A stretch of DNA of 48,698 nucleotides from Deinococcus murrayi DSM 11303 (GTDB taxonomy: Bacteria > Deinococcota > Deinococci > Deinococcales > Deinococcaceae): assembly GCF_000482805.1 (NCBI RefSeq), contig NZ_AXWT01000025.1, positions 1 to 48,698 on the forward strand, read 5' to 3'. Position numbers and translations under genes: made by a program. Position 1 is the first letter of the stretch; every line of letters begins with the position of its first letter. The notes below the pieces were generated by a model. It made no database searches. It was not told the DNA's origin and was given only the letters and a program-made list of their open reading frames with translations. This document shows positions 1 through 13,479 of this stretch, piece by piece.

Positions 1-95
1 ACCTTCCCCTGGTCAAGCAGGAAAAGCCCATGGTGTACCCTTCTCCTGAGCCGAGTCTCTACTCGAAACCGTCCAAACTTTGGGGCCAGCCCACC
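1..95 (+). mobile_element. Right end of an IS3-like element (truncated by window start)
   Basis: Bases 1-25 resemble, with a few substitutions, the sequence that follows the IS3-family transposase remnant near 48108-48135 (read on the minus strand). Bases 26-95 are copy A of the ~66-bp edge repeat. The outer terminus, read inward, is TGGGCTGGCCCCAAAG then TTTGGACGG, which looks like the IS3/IS150-type terminal repeat pattern (TG...CCC...TGGAC). I therefore infer that an IS3-like element, lying mostly outside the window, ends here and is inserted in the Tn3 transposase gene that resumes at 96. The exact boundary (93 or 95) is uncertain. Confidence 0.55.
26..95 (+). repeat. Edge repeat copy A (~66 bp)
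   Basis: Identical over about 70 bases to 47750-47819, and nearly so to the reverse complements at 48045-48107 and 48663-48698. It contains the short inverted repeat CGAGT-CTCT-ACTCG and ends in GGGGCCAGCCCACC. The Tn3 transposase reading frame runs open through it, giving a spurious start at 30. Confidence 0.85.
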
Positions 96-880
96 AGTTG
101 CATCTACTCCAGCATGAAGTCCTGCTCGTCGTCGGAAGTCGCCGCGATGATCGAGGGCGTGCTGCGCCACTGCACCGCGCTGTCCGTCGAGAAGAATTAC
201 GTGGATACCCACGGGCAGAGCGAGCCGGGCTTCGCCTTCACGCACCTGCTGGGCTTCAAACTGATGCCCCGTCTGGCGGATATCGCCCACCAGCGGCTGT
301 ACCTGCCGAATATGGCGTTCGCAGCGCAGGTGCCGAACTTGGCCGCTGTGCAGGCACAGCGGTCGATCCGCTGGGACCTCATCCGGCAGCAGTACGCGAC
401 GGCTCTGCGTCTCGGGCTCGCTGACCCCGAGGCCATTCTGCAACGCTTCACCCGGGCCAACGCCCAGCACCCGACCTACGCGGCCCTGTGCGAGTTGGGG
501 AAAGCCATACGGACGATCTTCGTGTGCGAGTACCTGCACCGGGAGGAGGTGCGACGGGAGATTCACGAGGGACTGAATGTCATTGAGACCTGGAACGGGA
601 CGACCAACTTCATCTTCTTCGCCAAGGGTGGGGAGATCAGCACCAACAACCTCGAAGGGCAGGAAATCTCCATGCTGGCGTTGCAACTGCTGCAAAACAG
701 CCTGGTGTACGTCAACACCCTGATGATCCAGCGAGTGCTGGGCAGCGAGACGTGGCGACAACGAATGACCGCCGAGGACTGGCGGGCGCTGTCACCGCTG
801 ATGCACCACCACATCAACCCTTACGGGGAGTTCAAACTGGACCTGACCCGCAGGCTCAAGCTGGAGGTCGAGGTGGACGC

Positions 881-884
<4 letters not shown>
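96..884 (+). pseudogene. tnpA: Tn3-family transposase, C-terminal fragment
   Basis: This codes for about 262 residues of the DDE transposase C-terminal region of the Tn3 family, which normally runs to about 1000 residues. Recognisable family segments are [48 protein letters not shown] (with the catalytic Glu region), the KGGEI segment and [14 protein letters not shown] near the end. The N-terminal three quarters are missing because the IS3-like end at 1-95 abuts the coding sequence; the open frame continues into that element only by chance. The stop codon overlaps the start of the downstream recombinase (GCATGAC), as expected of a transposon operon. It cannot make an active transposase. Confidence 0.9.
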
Positions 885-1591
<707 letters not shown>

Positions 1592-1641
1592 CTCGGGAAA
1601 GCCTTCACTTTGCGCTCGGTAGCGGACTCCTTAAACCACCC
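1592..1641 (+). repeat. Probable terminal inverted repeat of the Tn3-family element
   Basis: Read on the minus strand from 1641, this begins GGGGGTGGTTTAAGGAGTCC. The leading GGGG with a TTAAG a few bases in is the usual signature of Tn3-family ends. Right after it the frame of a Gfo/Idh-type oxidoreductase begins in mid-domain, so the transposon end is placed at about 1639-1641. The opposite end lies outside the window, so target duplication cannot be tested. Confidence 0.5.
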
Positions 1642-2218
1642 CCACTTTCGCCGGGATGAGGCTCCTCCCGGCGCGGCGGACCGTTGCGGGCACTGCCCGG
1701 TGACGGGCTGCCCTTACGACGCCCGCCGGATTTACCCGCCCCGCGACCCGCAGGCCTGGCCCGTCACGGTGCTCACGGCGGAGGGCGTGCCGCTCGCCGA
1801 CGCGCTGGCGCACGGGCCGTATGGCCGCTGCGTCTACGCGGGCGGCAACAACCAGCCCGACCACCAAACGGTGACGGTGACCTTTGCGAACGGGGTGGTG
1901 GGGACCCTTACCGTGAGCGCGTTTACCCACAACAACACCCGCACCCTGAAGCTGATGGGCACGCACGGCGAGCTGCGCGGTCACCTGGAGCGCGGCGAAC
2001 TCGACTGGCATGACTTTGCATCGGGCACGGTGCTGCGGGAGGTCGTGGACACCACGGGCACCCACGGCGGCGGGGATGCGGGGTTGGTGTCGGCCTGGCT
2101 CGCCTTCCTGCGGCGCGAGGCGGACGTGCCCACGCCCCTCGCCGAGTCGCTGGATTCGCACCGCATCGCGTTTGCCGCAGAGCGGGCGCGGCAGCGGGGC
2201 ACGGTGGAGGCGCTGTAA
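1642..2218 (+). pseudogene. Gfo/Idh/MocA-family oxidoreductase, C-terminal fragment
   Basis: About 190 residues match the C-terminal alpha/beta (substrate) domain of NAD-dependent oxidoreductases of the Gfo/Idh/MocA family. Segments seen include DRCGHCPVTGCPYDARRIY, a cysteine-containing insert common in this family, and NNQPDHQTVTVTFANG followed by TLKLMGTHGELRG. The N-terminal Rossmann NAD-binding domain is absent; the coding sequence begins directly at the Tn3-type terminus near 1641, so transposon insertion is the likely cause. The apparent start at 1610 lies in transposon sequence. No function can survive without the nucleotide-binding domain, and substrate specificity cannot be assigned. 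Confidence 0.8.
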
Positions 2219-2285
2219 CTGCGGGGTCTGGCCTGTGTCCCTTCTCCTCCCTGGCCGTGGCTGCTGATGGCTATTGATGGTCAAC

Positions 2286-2337
2286 AAGTGAAAGTATTCA
2301 CGATAAATCTGGTCGTGAAAGTTTTATTCCTCTATGG
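2286..2337. repeat. AT-rich dispersed palindromic element, copy 1
   Basis: An AT-rich island in GC-rich DNA between two convergent genes. It has GTGAAAGTATTCAC (2288-2301), then TTCACGA (2297-2303) paired with TCGTGAA (2313-2319), then AGTTTTATTCC. The same layout occurs at 15579-15632 and 20182-20217. The first part also fits the CRP-type pattern GTGA-N6-TCAC. Confidence 0.7.
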
Positions 2338-3070
2338 AGGCGAGAAAATCGAGGGTAAAGCGAGCGACGGCGCGGGGAAAAGAGTCGGTCAGGGCGTGGG
2401 TACCGCCCTCAACGTTGCGAATGAGGGCATGGGGAATGGCGCGGCAGATGGCCTGGACCGTCCAGCTCTGGATGACGGGGTCGCGGGTGCCGTTCAGCAG
2501 GAGGGTGGGTGCCCCGATAAAGGGCAGCAGAGGGCCAGTGTGGTGGCGGCTTTGGTCCTGGGCGAGGCGGTACATCAGGGCCGGACCAGAGCGGAGGTAG
2601 GCGGTGACGCCGGGGCACAGCAGGCCGGGGCGTTCGCGGGGGAGGTCGCGCAGGAGGCGGGCCAACTGCACGCGCACGCTGGGATTTTCGGGAATGCCGG
2701 TGGGGGCGCAAGCGACCAGGGCGGAGGTCGCGTGGGGGTAGCGGGCCGCGAGGTCAAAGATAACCTCCCCACCGAGGGAATGGCCAAAGACGGGGGCACC
2801 GCTCAGGCCAGTGACCTCCAACCAAGCGGCGAGGTGGTCAGTGAGGGCTTCAATCTGGCCCGGAAAGCCGGGGCGCCCGGCGCTGCGCCCGTGGCCGGGG
2901 GGGTCGTAGACATAGACGGTGCGGCTCCGTGCGAGTTCGCGCGAGACGCGGACGTACATCCACGAGGCGCAGCCCAGCCCCGGCACCAGAACCAGCGGCG
3001 GCCCTTCGCCGCGCACCCAGGCATGGGTTCGCAGGCCGCGCACGGTCACGTAAAGGGCGTGACCGCTCAA
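2324..3070 (-). CDS. Alpha/beta hydrolase
   Basis: About 248 residues with an alpha/beta-hydrolase fold. The oxyanion segment is VLVPGLG, the nucleophile elbow FGHSLGGEV, the acid NGTRDPVI and the late histidine EGGTHALTD; all members of a Ser-Asp-His triad are present, so an active esterase/hydrolase is likely, substrate unknown. The open frame extends upstream to 3325, but that part overlaps the next hydrolase. I choose the TTG at 3070, whose TTGA overlaps the stop of the upstream gene and suggests translational coupling; GTG at 3049 is the alternative. It is closely paired with a second hydrolase of the same fold, possibly an old duplication. Its 3' end runs into the AT-rich element at 2286-2337. 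Confidence 0.85.
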   Translation of the reverse strand: MSGHALYVTVRGLRTHAWVRGEGPPLVLVPGLGCASWMYVRVSRELARSRTVYVYDPPGHGRSAGRPGFPGQIEALTDHLAAWLEVTGLSGAPVFGHSLGGEVIFDLAARYPHATSALVACAPTGIPENPSVRVQLARLLRDLPRERPGLLCPGVTAYLRSGPALMYRLAQDQSRHHTGPLLPFIGAPTLLLNGTRDPVIQSWTVQAICRAIPHALIRNVEGGTHALTDSFPRAVARFTLDFLASIEE

Positions 3071-3837
3071 GCGGGGGCCTCTCCCCGCTCGGCGAGAAAC
3101 GCCAGCACCAGCGCGTTGAACGGTTCGGGCGCGTCCACCATCACGACGTGCCCGGCGCGGGGAATCTCCGCGTAGCGGGCACCGGGAATGGCGGCGGCGA
3201 GGCGGCGGCCCAGGGCCGGGGGCACGAGGACATCCCGCGCCCCCCAGACCACCAGGGTGCGGGCACGCAGGTGCGGCAGCAGGTCCTGCACGCTGTCGCG
3301 CAGCAGGTCCCCAGCGCTCTGCCAAAGCTTGAGGGGGCCAGTGCGGGCCGCGTCCGCGAGCACGCGGGGCACAAAGGCCACCCGGCCTGCGACGGCAGCG
3401 CGGGGGAGGTGCAGGGCCATGCGGGTGCGGGGGCCAGCGAGGAGGCCGCTCGCGCAGGCGAGGACCAAGTTGGCCACCCGCTCTGGGCGCAGCGCCGCCA
3501 CGTGGATGGCGATGTGGCCGCCCATCGAGTGCCCAATCAGGGTGACGCGGGTGAGGTTTTGCTCGTCGAGAAAGGCCGCGATAAGCGTGGCCGCCCCCCG
3601 CACGCCGGGCGAGCGGTGGTGGGGCGGCAGGCCATACCCGTAGGCGGCGAGGTCAAGGACATAAACCCGGTACGAGGCCGCGAGCGCGGGCACATTGCGC
3701 CGCCACCAGCGGCCCGACCCGCTGAGGCCATGCACGAGCAAGATGGGGTCGCCTTCCCCGGTCACGGTGTAACGCAGGGCCGCGCCCCCCGCACGGAACT
3801 CACGCGGGCGGGAACGGGAGAACAGCGGCAGAGGCAC
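3067..3837 (-). CDS. Alpha/beta hydrolase
   Basis: A 256-residue alpha/beta-hydrolase fold protein. Visible are ILLVHGLSGSGRWW (oxyanion hole), LIGHSMGGHIAIH (nucleophile serine), VVWGARDVLVPP (acid) and EIPRAGHVVMVDAPE (histidine), so the triad is complete and the overall layout resembles MhpC/BioH-like hydrolases. Substrate is not deducible. The start is GTG at 3837; a TATCTT box lies seven bases upstream (3845-3850), the leaderless arrangement seen across the window, so it may have its own promoter despite following pdxT by 27 bases. The next hydrolase overlaps its stop codon. Confidence 0.87.
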   Translation of the reverse strand: MPLPLFSRSRPREFRAGGAALRYTVTGEGDPILLVHGLSGSGRWWRRNVPALAASYRVYVLDLAAYGYGLPPHHRSPGVRGAATLIAAFLDEQNLTRVTLIGHSMGGHIAIHVAALRPERVANLVLACASGLLAGPRTRMALHLPRAAVAGRVAFVPRVLADAARTGPLKLWQSAGDLLRDSVQDLLPHLRARTLVVWGARDVLVPPALGRRLAAAIPGARYAEIPRAGHVVMVDAPEPFNALVLAFLAERGEAPA

Positions 3838-3844
3838 GCCCCGG

Positions 3845-3850
3845 AAGATA
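3845..3850 (-). promoter_or_regulatory. -10 box for hydrolase at 3837
   Basis: TATCTT on the minus strand ends seven bases before the GTG start, so transcription would begin at the start codon (leaderless mRNA). Confidence 0.45.
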
Positions 3851-3864
3851 GGGCAAATCAGGCG

Positions 3865-4496
3865 TTAGGAGACAGGGACGCCTTCGCCCACCAACTCTAG
3901 GAAAAGGCGGTGCAAGCGGGAGTCGGCGGTCAGTTCGGGGTGAAAAGCGGAGGCGAGCACGCGACCTTGTCGGGCGAGGACCGGAATGCCCGCGTGGGAC
4001 GCGAGCACCTCGGCCCCCTCCCCCACCCGGCTGAAGGCGGGGGCGCGGATAAAGACGGCGGGAAAGGGCGCCGCCAATCCGCGCACAGACAGCGGCACCT
4101 CAAACGAGTCCACCTGACGCCCAAAGGCGTTGCGGCGCACGGTCAGGTCGATGAGGCCGAGGCTGCGCTGCCGCCCGCCAAACTGCGGGGGGGCACCCTC
4201 CACCTCGCGGGCGAGGAGAATCGCGCCCGCACAGGTGCCCCACAGCGCCCCGCCCGCCGCGTGAAAGTCGCGCACCGGTTCCCACAGCGCGGAGTCGTCC
4301 ATCAGCCGGGCCATGGTGGTGCTCTCGCCGCCGGGCAGAATCAGACCGCTGAGGCCGGCGAGGTCGGCGGGGAGACGAACCTCGCGGACAGCGGCCCCCA
4401 GCGTTTCCAGCATTTGGCGGTGTTCGCGAAAAGCCCCCTGGAGGGCGAGGACGCCGATGGGGCTGGCCGCTGGCCGCTGACGGCTGACCGCTTCTT

Positions 4497-4503
<7 letters not shown>
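3865..4503 (-). CDS. pdxT: Pyridoxal 5'-phosphate synthase glutaminase subunit PdxT
   Basis: A class I-like glutamine amidotransferase of 212 residues that supplies ammonia to PdxS in DXP-independent vitamin B6 synthesis. Diagnostic segments: [12 protein letters not shown] near the N-terminus, [21 protein letters not shown] with nucleophile Cys91, and SAFHPELT with His188/Glu190 of the triad. The ATG at 4503 overlaps the end of pdxS by seven bases, indicating one operon. The first 14 residues ([14 protein letters not shown]) are an extension ahead of the usual start of the fold and are coded by a run of degenerate (A/C)AGC(G/C)G-type repeats; they may be untranslated if a later start is used, but no good later start is visible. 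Confidence 0.95.
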
Positions 4504-5390
<887 letters not shown>

Positions 5391-5396
5391 GGGGGC

Positions 5397-5402
5397 AGGG
5401 TA
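5397..5402 (-). promoter_or_regulatory. -10 box of pdxST
   Basis: TACCCT on the minus strand, six bases before the pdxS ATG. It lies directly after the T-run of the terminator at 5404-5426, so the T-run falls within its spacer region. Confidence 0.5.
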
Positions 5403-5403
5403 G

Positions 5404-5426
5404 AAAAAAACTGGCCCCCTTGCCAG
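5404..5426 (-). terminator. Intrinsic terminator after the response regulator gene
   Basis: On the minus strand the stem CTGGC/GCCAG (5411-5426) is followed by seven T residues (5410-5404). It separates the rho-peptidase-regulator run from pdxST. Confidence 0.8.
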
Positions 5427-5451
5427 GGTCAGTTCTGGCATGACGAAGGGG

Positions 5452-5841
5452 TCAGTTTGGCGAGGGCGCGAGGCGGCGCAGGCAAGCGAGGAGTTCGGAG
5501 GGGCGAAAGGGCTTGACGAGGTACTCGCAGGTCAGTTCGGCGGGCAGGGCGGGCGGGCGGTTGAGGCCGGAGAGAAAGACGACCGGGGGAAGGCGCTGGC
5601 CGAGCTGGGCGTGCAAGCGGCGCACCGTCTCGAAGCCGTCCCAGGGGGCCATCAAGACGTCCATCACGATGACATCGGGCAGGCGGGCGCTTTGCTCCAG
5701 GGCGGCGAGGGCCGCGGGGCCGCTGCGGGCGGGCGTGACGGCGAAACCCTGAAGTTCGAGGGTGAGGGTCAGCAGTTCGAGAATCTGCTGCTCGTCGTCG
5801 ACGACGAGCAGGTGCAGCGCTTCCCCGCTGGGGGCGCTCAC
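5452..5841 (-). CDS. Single-domain response regulator (CheY-like)
   Basis: A 129-residue receiver domain without output domain. The acidic pair is VVDDEQ, the phospho-acceptor Asp61 is in VIVMDVLM, Ser91 lies in FLSGL and Lys110 in YLVKPF, so the phosphorylation site is complete. The start is GTG at 5841, which overlaps the stop of the M23 peptidase gene (GTGA), implying coupled translation. No kinase is adjacent on this strand; its partner is unknown. Stand-alone receivers act by protein contact, so it may be a phosphorelay intermediate or may modulate a target directly. A strong terminator follows at 5404-5426. Confidence 0.9.
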   Translation of the reverse strand: MSAPSGEALHLLVVDDEQQILELLTLTLELQGFAVTPARSGPAALAALEQSARLPDVIVMDVLMAPWDGFETVRRLHAQLGQRLPPVVFLSGLNRPPALPAELTCEYLVKPFRPSELLACLRRLAPSPN

Positions 5842-7253
5842 GGGAGCAGGGGCAGCGGGTCGACCGCCTGTCCGCCGGGGCGAACCTCGAAGTGGAGGTG
5901 GGGACCGGTGCAGATGCCGGTGCAGCCGACAAAGCCCAGCAACTCGCCGGGGGCGACGACCTGTCCGGTGCGCACCGCCGTGCGGCTGAGGTGGCCGTAG
6001 ACCAGGGTGGTGCCGCCCCCCTGGGTGAGGACATTCAGGCCGTACGCGCCGTGGCCGCTTTCCACGACCGTGCCGCCCGCCGCCGCGTACACCGGGGTCC
6101 CGGCGGGGGCCGCGAGGTCGATGCCCCCGTGAAAGACCTGCTTGTGATAGTCGATGTCCTCTTCTCCGAAACGGCTGGTGAGCCGCGCCCCGTGCACGGG
6201 CCAGCGCAGCCCGGCGACCGGGCCGACCCCGGCGGGGCGGACGAGGGGGGCGGAACGGGCGGCGGCCTGCGCCTCGGCTCTCTGGCGCTCGCGTTCGCGG
6301 CGAGCGGCGGCCCGCGCGGCGAGGGCGGCCTCGTACTGGGCCTGGCGCTCGTAGCGCTCGTTGAGCTGCTGGCGCTGGGGGCTGTTTTTCCAGGCGAGGT
6401 AGGCGGCGTAGCGGTCGTACTTTTCCTGCAATCGCGCTTTGCGCTGGGCGAGGTAGGCTTCGTAGCGGGCCTGGCGCTCGTATTTTTCCTGAAGTCGCTC
6501 GCGTTCGCGCTGACGGGCTTCGGCCCGCTGGCGGGCGGCTTCCTCGGCCTCGCGGCGGGCGAGCAGGCGCTCATGGAGGGTGCTGGGAAAGACGCCGGGG
6601 AGCAGCAGAAAATCCCCCGGCCCCAGGGTCGTGGGCAGCACGCCGTTCGCCCGCGCGGTGGCGGCGAGGTCGGCTCCGTAGCCCGCCAGCACGGAGAGGG
6701 CGGTTTGCCCCGGCTTGAGGCGCACGAGCAGCCCGCGCTCGGCGGTGGGAATCCAGAGGGTCTCCCCCGCCCGCAGGTCGTCGAGGCTGGAGCGGTCCAG
6801 GTTGGTGCCCAGCAGCTCCAGCTCCCGCAGGCCGTGCCGAGCCGCCACGCTGCCGAGGGTCTCGCCGGGCTGCACCCGGTAGGGCACGACCGACGCTGGG
6901 CGAAAGGGAGCGCGGCCAGGGGGCGAGACGGGCGGCAGGGGCAGCGCGACCTCGCCGCCGGGCAGCGGGGTCACTGCCGCCGCTGGCACCCCGTAGCGCC
7001 GAGCGAGCTGCGCGGGGGCCTCGCGGGTCACGACGACCAAGCGTTCAGGCCGCTCGCGCACGAGCTGCACGCGGGGCAGGGCCGCGCCGAGGCGCTCGGC
7101 GGGGCCGGGCAGGGGGAAAAGGCCCCCTTGGGCGCTCGCCGCAGGGGCCAGCAAGCAGGCGGCGAGCAGCAGGGGCCAGGGCCGGAAAGAATGCCCCCGC
7201 AGGGGGCCTAAGGGGAACTCACGCACGCGGACTCCGGAAGGACGCGGTCCCAC
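5838..7253 (-). CDS. Secreted LysM / M23-family metallopeptidase
   Basis: A 471-residue envelope protein. A signal peptide (RPWPLLLAACLLAPAASAQ) ends near residue 42. Two LysM-like modules follow (YRVQPGETLGSVAARHG and LLVRLKPGQTALSVLAGYG, about 125-215), then an Arg/Glu/Gln/Tyr-rich coiled coil (about 230-335) with repeated LQEKYxRQA/Yxx units, and a C-terminal LytM/M23 domain with FHGGIDLAAPAGTPV and GPHLHFEVRPGG carrying the zinc ligands. This architecture resembles EnvC/NlpD-like or endopeptidase proteins that cut or regulate cutting of peptidoglycan cross-links; with the His residues intact an active endopeptidase is likely. The start is uncertain: GTG at 7253 or GTG at 7226. It lies 54 bases downstream of rho and overlaps the receiver gene. 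Confidence 0.88.
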   Translation of the reverse strand: MGPRPSGVRVREFPLGPLRGHSFRPWPLLLAACLLAPAASAQGGLFPLPGPAERLGAALPRVQLVRERPERLVVVTREAPAQLARRYGVPAAAVTPLPGGEVALPLPPVSPPGRAPFRPASVVPYRVQPGETLGSVAARHGLRELELLGTNLDRSSLDDLRAGETLWIPTAERGLLVRLKPGQTALSVLAGYGADLAATARANGVLPTTLGPGDFLLLPGVFPSTLHERLLARREAEEAARQRAEARQRERERLQEKYERQARYEAYLAQRKARLQEKYDRYAAYLAWKNSPQRQQLNERYERQAQYEAALAARAAARRERERQRAEAQAAARSAPLVRPAGVGPVAGLRWPVHGARLTSRFGEEDIDYHKQVFHGGIDLAAPAGTPVYAAAGGTVVESGHGAYGLNVLTQGGGTTLVYGHLSRTAVRTGQVVAPGELLGFVGCTGICTGPHLHFEVRPGGQAVDPLPLLP

Positions 7254-7307
7254 GCAGGGGGAAGAGAGAAAAGGGGGTGGGGCCGGGGAAAGGCGTGGGG
7301 GGGCTGG

Positions 7308-8578
<1,271 letters not shown>

Positions 8579-8582
<4 letters not shown>

Positions 8583-9304
8583 TGCGGGGTGCCTCCCTGG
8601 GCGGTCACGCCGCCCTGCTGCGGATTGGTGCCGGCTTCGCTCGCGGGCGTCTCCGGACTGGCCCCGGCCCGCTTGGCCCAGTCGGCGAGGAAAGCGTCGA
8701 GGCCCGCTTGGGTGAGGGGATGCTTGATCATTGCCGTGAAGACCTTGTAGGGGATGGTCGCCACGTCCGCCCCGGCGAGCGCGGATTGCACGACGTGTTG
8801 CGGGTGACGAATGGAGGCCGCGAGCACTTTGGTGGGGATGTCGCCCAGCACGTAGGCTTCCTTGATTTGCCGAATCAGCTCGGTGCCGTCCCAACCGATG
8901 TCGTCGACCCGGCCCGCGAAGGGAGACACGTAGGTGGCCCCGGCGCGGGCGGCGAGAAGGGCCTGCGGGACCGAGAAACACAGGGTCACGTTCGTCTTGA
9001 TGCCCTCATTCGTCAGGGTCTTGCAGGCTTGCAGCCCGGCGGGCGTGAGGGGCAGCTTGACCACGACGTGCTCGCTCCAGCCCGCGACCTCGCGGCCCTC
9101 CCGAATCATGCCCTCCGCGTCGAGGGCGGTGACTTCGGCGCTGATGGCCCCGCCGACAAGCCCGGCTATCTCCTGAATGACCTCCTTGAAGTCGCGCCCC
9201 GAAGCGGCCACCAGGCTGGGGTTGGTGGTCACGCCGGAAAGGACGCCCCAGGCGTGAATCTCACGGACCTCGTCGACGACGGCGGTATCGATAAAAAATT
9301 GCAT
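8579..9304 (-). CDS. tal: Transaldolase (small, fructose-6-phosphate aldolase-type subfamily)
   Basis: A 241-residue class I aldolase of the short transaldolase/FSA subfamily. [13 protein letters not shown] and [13 protein letters not shown] open the fold, Lys83 in [12 protein letters not shown] is the Schiff-base lysine, and [31 protein letters not shown] follows. It acts in the nonoxidative pentose phosphate pathway (sedoheptulose 7-phosphate with glyceraldehyde 3-phosphate), or as a fructose-6-phosphate aldolase; sequence reading does not separate the two. About 25 extra Gly/Gln/Thr-rich residues extend the C-terminus. The ATG at 9304 has an AAAGGAG ribosome-binding site; the frame upstream of it is open but nonhomologous. 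It heads the run with rho, overlapping it by four bases. Confidence 0.93.
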
Positions 9305-9499
9305 GGTCAGCTCCTTTATAACGGGTGAAGGGAAGGGGGATGTTCGGCGGCGTGCTCCAGCGGGGCGAGGGAGTAGGGTGATTGTATCCCTGTGTATCAC
9401 ACCACGCTCACGCTCTGGTCAGCGTCGGGGGGCGGGCAGATTGACCCCGGCCATGCTGCGCGCCTACCATGAGCGTCACTCCCTGCGGGGGGTGAGCAA

Positions 9500-9795
9500 G
9501 GCAAAACGAGGCGACCGCGAGGCCAGTACGCGGGTACAGAGGCCCTTTTCAGCGAGTCCGGGATGGTGCGAGCCGGGCTGAGGGCCGCCCCGCCGAACAT
9601 CCCCTCCCGCGCCGGCGGAAGAACGGCCCCCCGTAGGCCCAGTAGACCCGCCCGGACCCCGCCCCCCGGCAGAGGGCTTAAAAGAGGCCGCTTTTCCTCT
9701 CACGAGCGGCGAAGTTGGGTGGTACCACGCGTAAGAGTTGTCCCCGGCGCGTCCCAGCAGCCTAAGAGCTGGGGCGCGCCGTGCCGATTGTTTTC
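9500..9795 (+). promoter_or_regulatory. T-box riboswitch upstream of ileS (Ile specifier)
   Basis: The T-box core GGGTGGTACCACGCG is at 9717-9731; its TGGT would pair with an uncharged tRNA ending NCCA with discriminator A. Upstream is a Stem I: the arm GGCCC...CAGC (9541-9554) pairs with GCTG...GGGCC (9577-9587) around the distal GATGGTGCGAG segment, and GCGGG pairs with CCCGC below it. In the bulge so formed, AGTA (9523 region) faces GAACATC, placing an ATC isoleucine codon at 9599-9601. A terminator-like hairpin follows at 9746-9780. Uncharged tRNA-Ile is expected to raise ileS expression. Exact 5' end not determined. Confidence 0.88.
9746..9780 (+). terminator. Hairpin of the ileS T-box leader
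   Basis: GGCGCGTCCCAGC (9746-9758) pairs with GCTGGGGCGCGCC (9768-9780), a 13-bp stem with one wobble. The following bases (GTGCCGATTGTTTT) carry T residues only after a gap, so termination may be less simple than the classic stem plus T-run. Confidence 0.7.
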
Positions 9796-9808
9796 ACAAG
9801 GAGTCTCC

Positions 9809-13102
<3,294 letters not shown>

Positions 13103-13112
13103 GGGGATGAAG

Positions 13113-13149
13113 GGGAGGGGGGCGGGCTTTGCGGGTCTGCCCCCCTCCC
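13113..13149 (+). terminator. Hairpin after ileS
   Basis: GGGAGGGGGGC (13113-13123) pairs perfectly with GCCCCCCTCCC (13139-13149); a weak T-rich stretch (GCCCTTTACC) follows. Confidence 0.6.
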
Positions 13150-13218
13150 GCCCTTTACCGGGCTGGAGCCTGGGCCTCAGCAACGCTGTACATGATGGGG
13201 GCGGTCAGGAGGAACCCT

Positions 13219-13416
13219 ATGCCCTACCGCAGCATTGCCGACCTGCCCGCGGCCCAGGTGGACCAGTACACCGAGCACCAGAAGGAAGCTTTTCTCAAGG
13301 CGTTCAATCGCGCCCTGGAGGAATACGGAGACGAGCACCGCGCGTTCGCCGTCGCCCATACGGCGGCGAAAAACGCGGGCGGGGAAGAGCGGCGCGGGGG
13401 CAAGGGCAAGGGCTGA
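13219..13416 (+). CDS. ChaB-family protein
   Basis: A small protein of 65 residues matching the ChaB domain: MPYRSIADLPAAQVDQYTEHQKEAF, then the helical FNRALEEYGDEHRAFAVAHTAAKNA. The ChaB name comes from a cation-transport locus of Escherichia coli, but its molecular role is not settled and nothing nearby points to transport. The ATG at 13219 is preceded by AGGAGG (13208-13213), which decides it over upstream in-frame ATG codons. The C-terminal tail is Gly/Lys-rich (GGEERRGGKGKG), perhaps nucleic-acid or acid-patch binding. It sits alone after ileS, with hairpins on both sides. Confidence 0.85.
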   Translation: MPYRSIADLPAAQVDQYTEHQKEAFLKAFNRALEEYGDEHRAFAVAHTAAKNAGGEERRGGKGKG

Positions 13417-13420
13417 AGCT

Positions 13421-13467
13421 GCCGGGGGCCAGCCGTGGTCTAGCCACAGGCCGACTTTACCCCCGGC
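13421..13467. terminator. Hairpin between convergent genes
   Basis: GCCGGGGG (13421-13428) pairs with CCCCCGGC (13460-13467), with further internal GC pairing. It lies between the ends of the chaB-type gene (+) and the DegV gene (-), so it can serve both. Confidence 0.55.
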
Positions 13468-13479
13468 GCGGGCGCGGGC

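Noticed and set aside
2270..2340. An IS200/IS605-type end (TTGAT followed by a hairpin) at 2274
   Set aside because: TTGAT occurs only at one of the three AT-rich copies and no matching other end or transposase is near.
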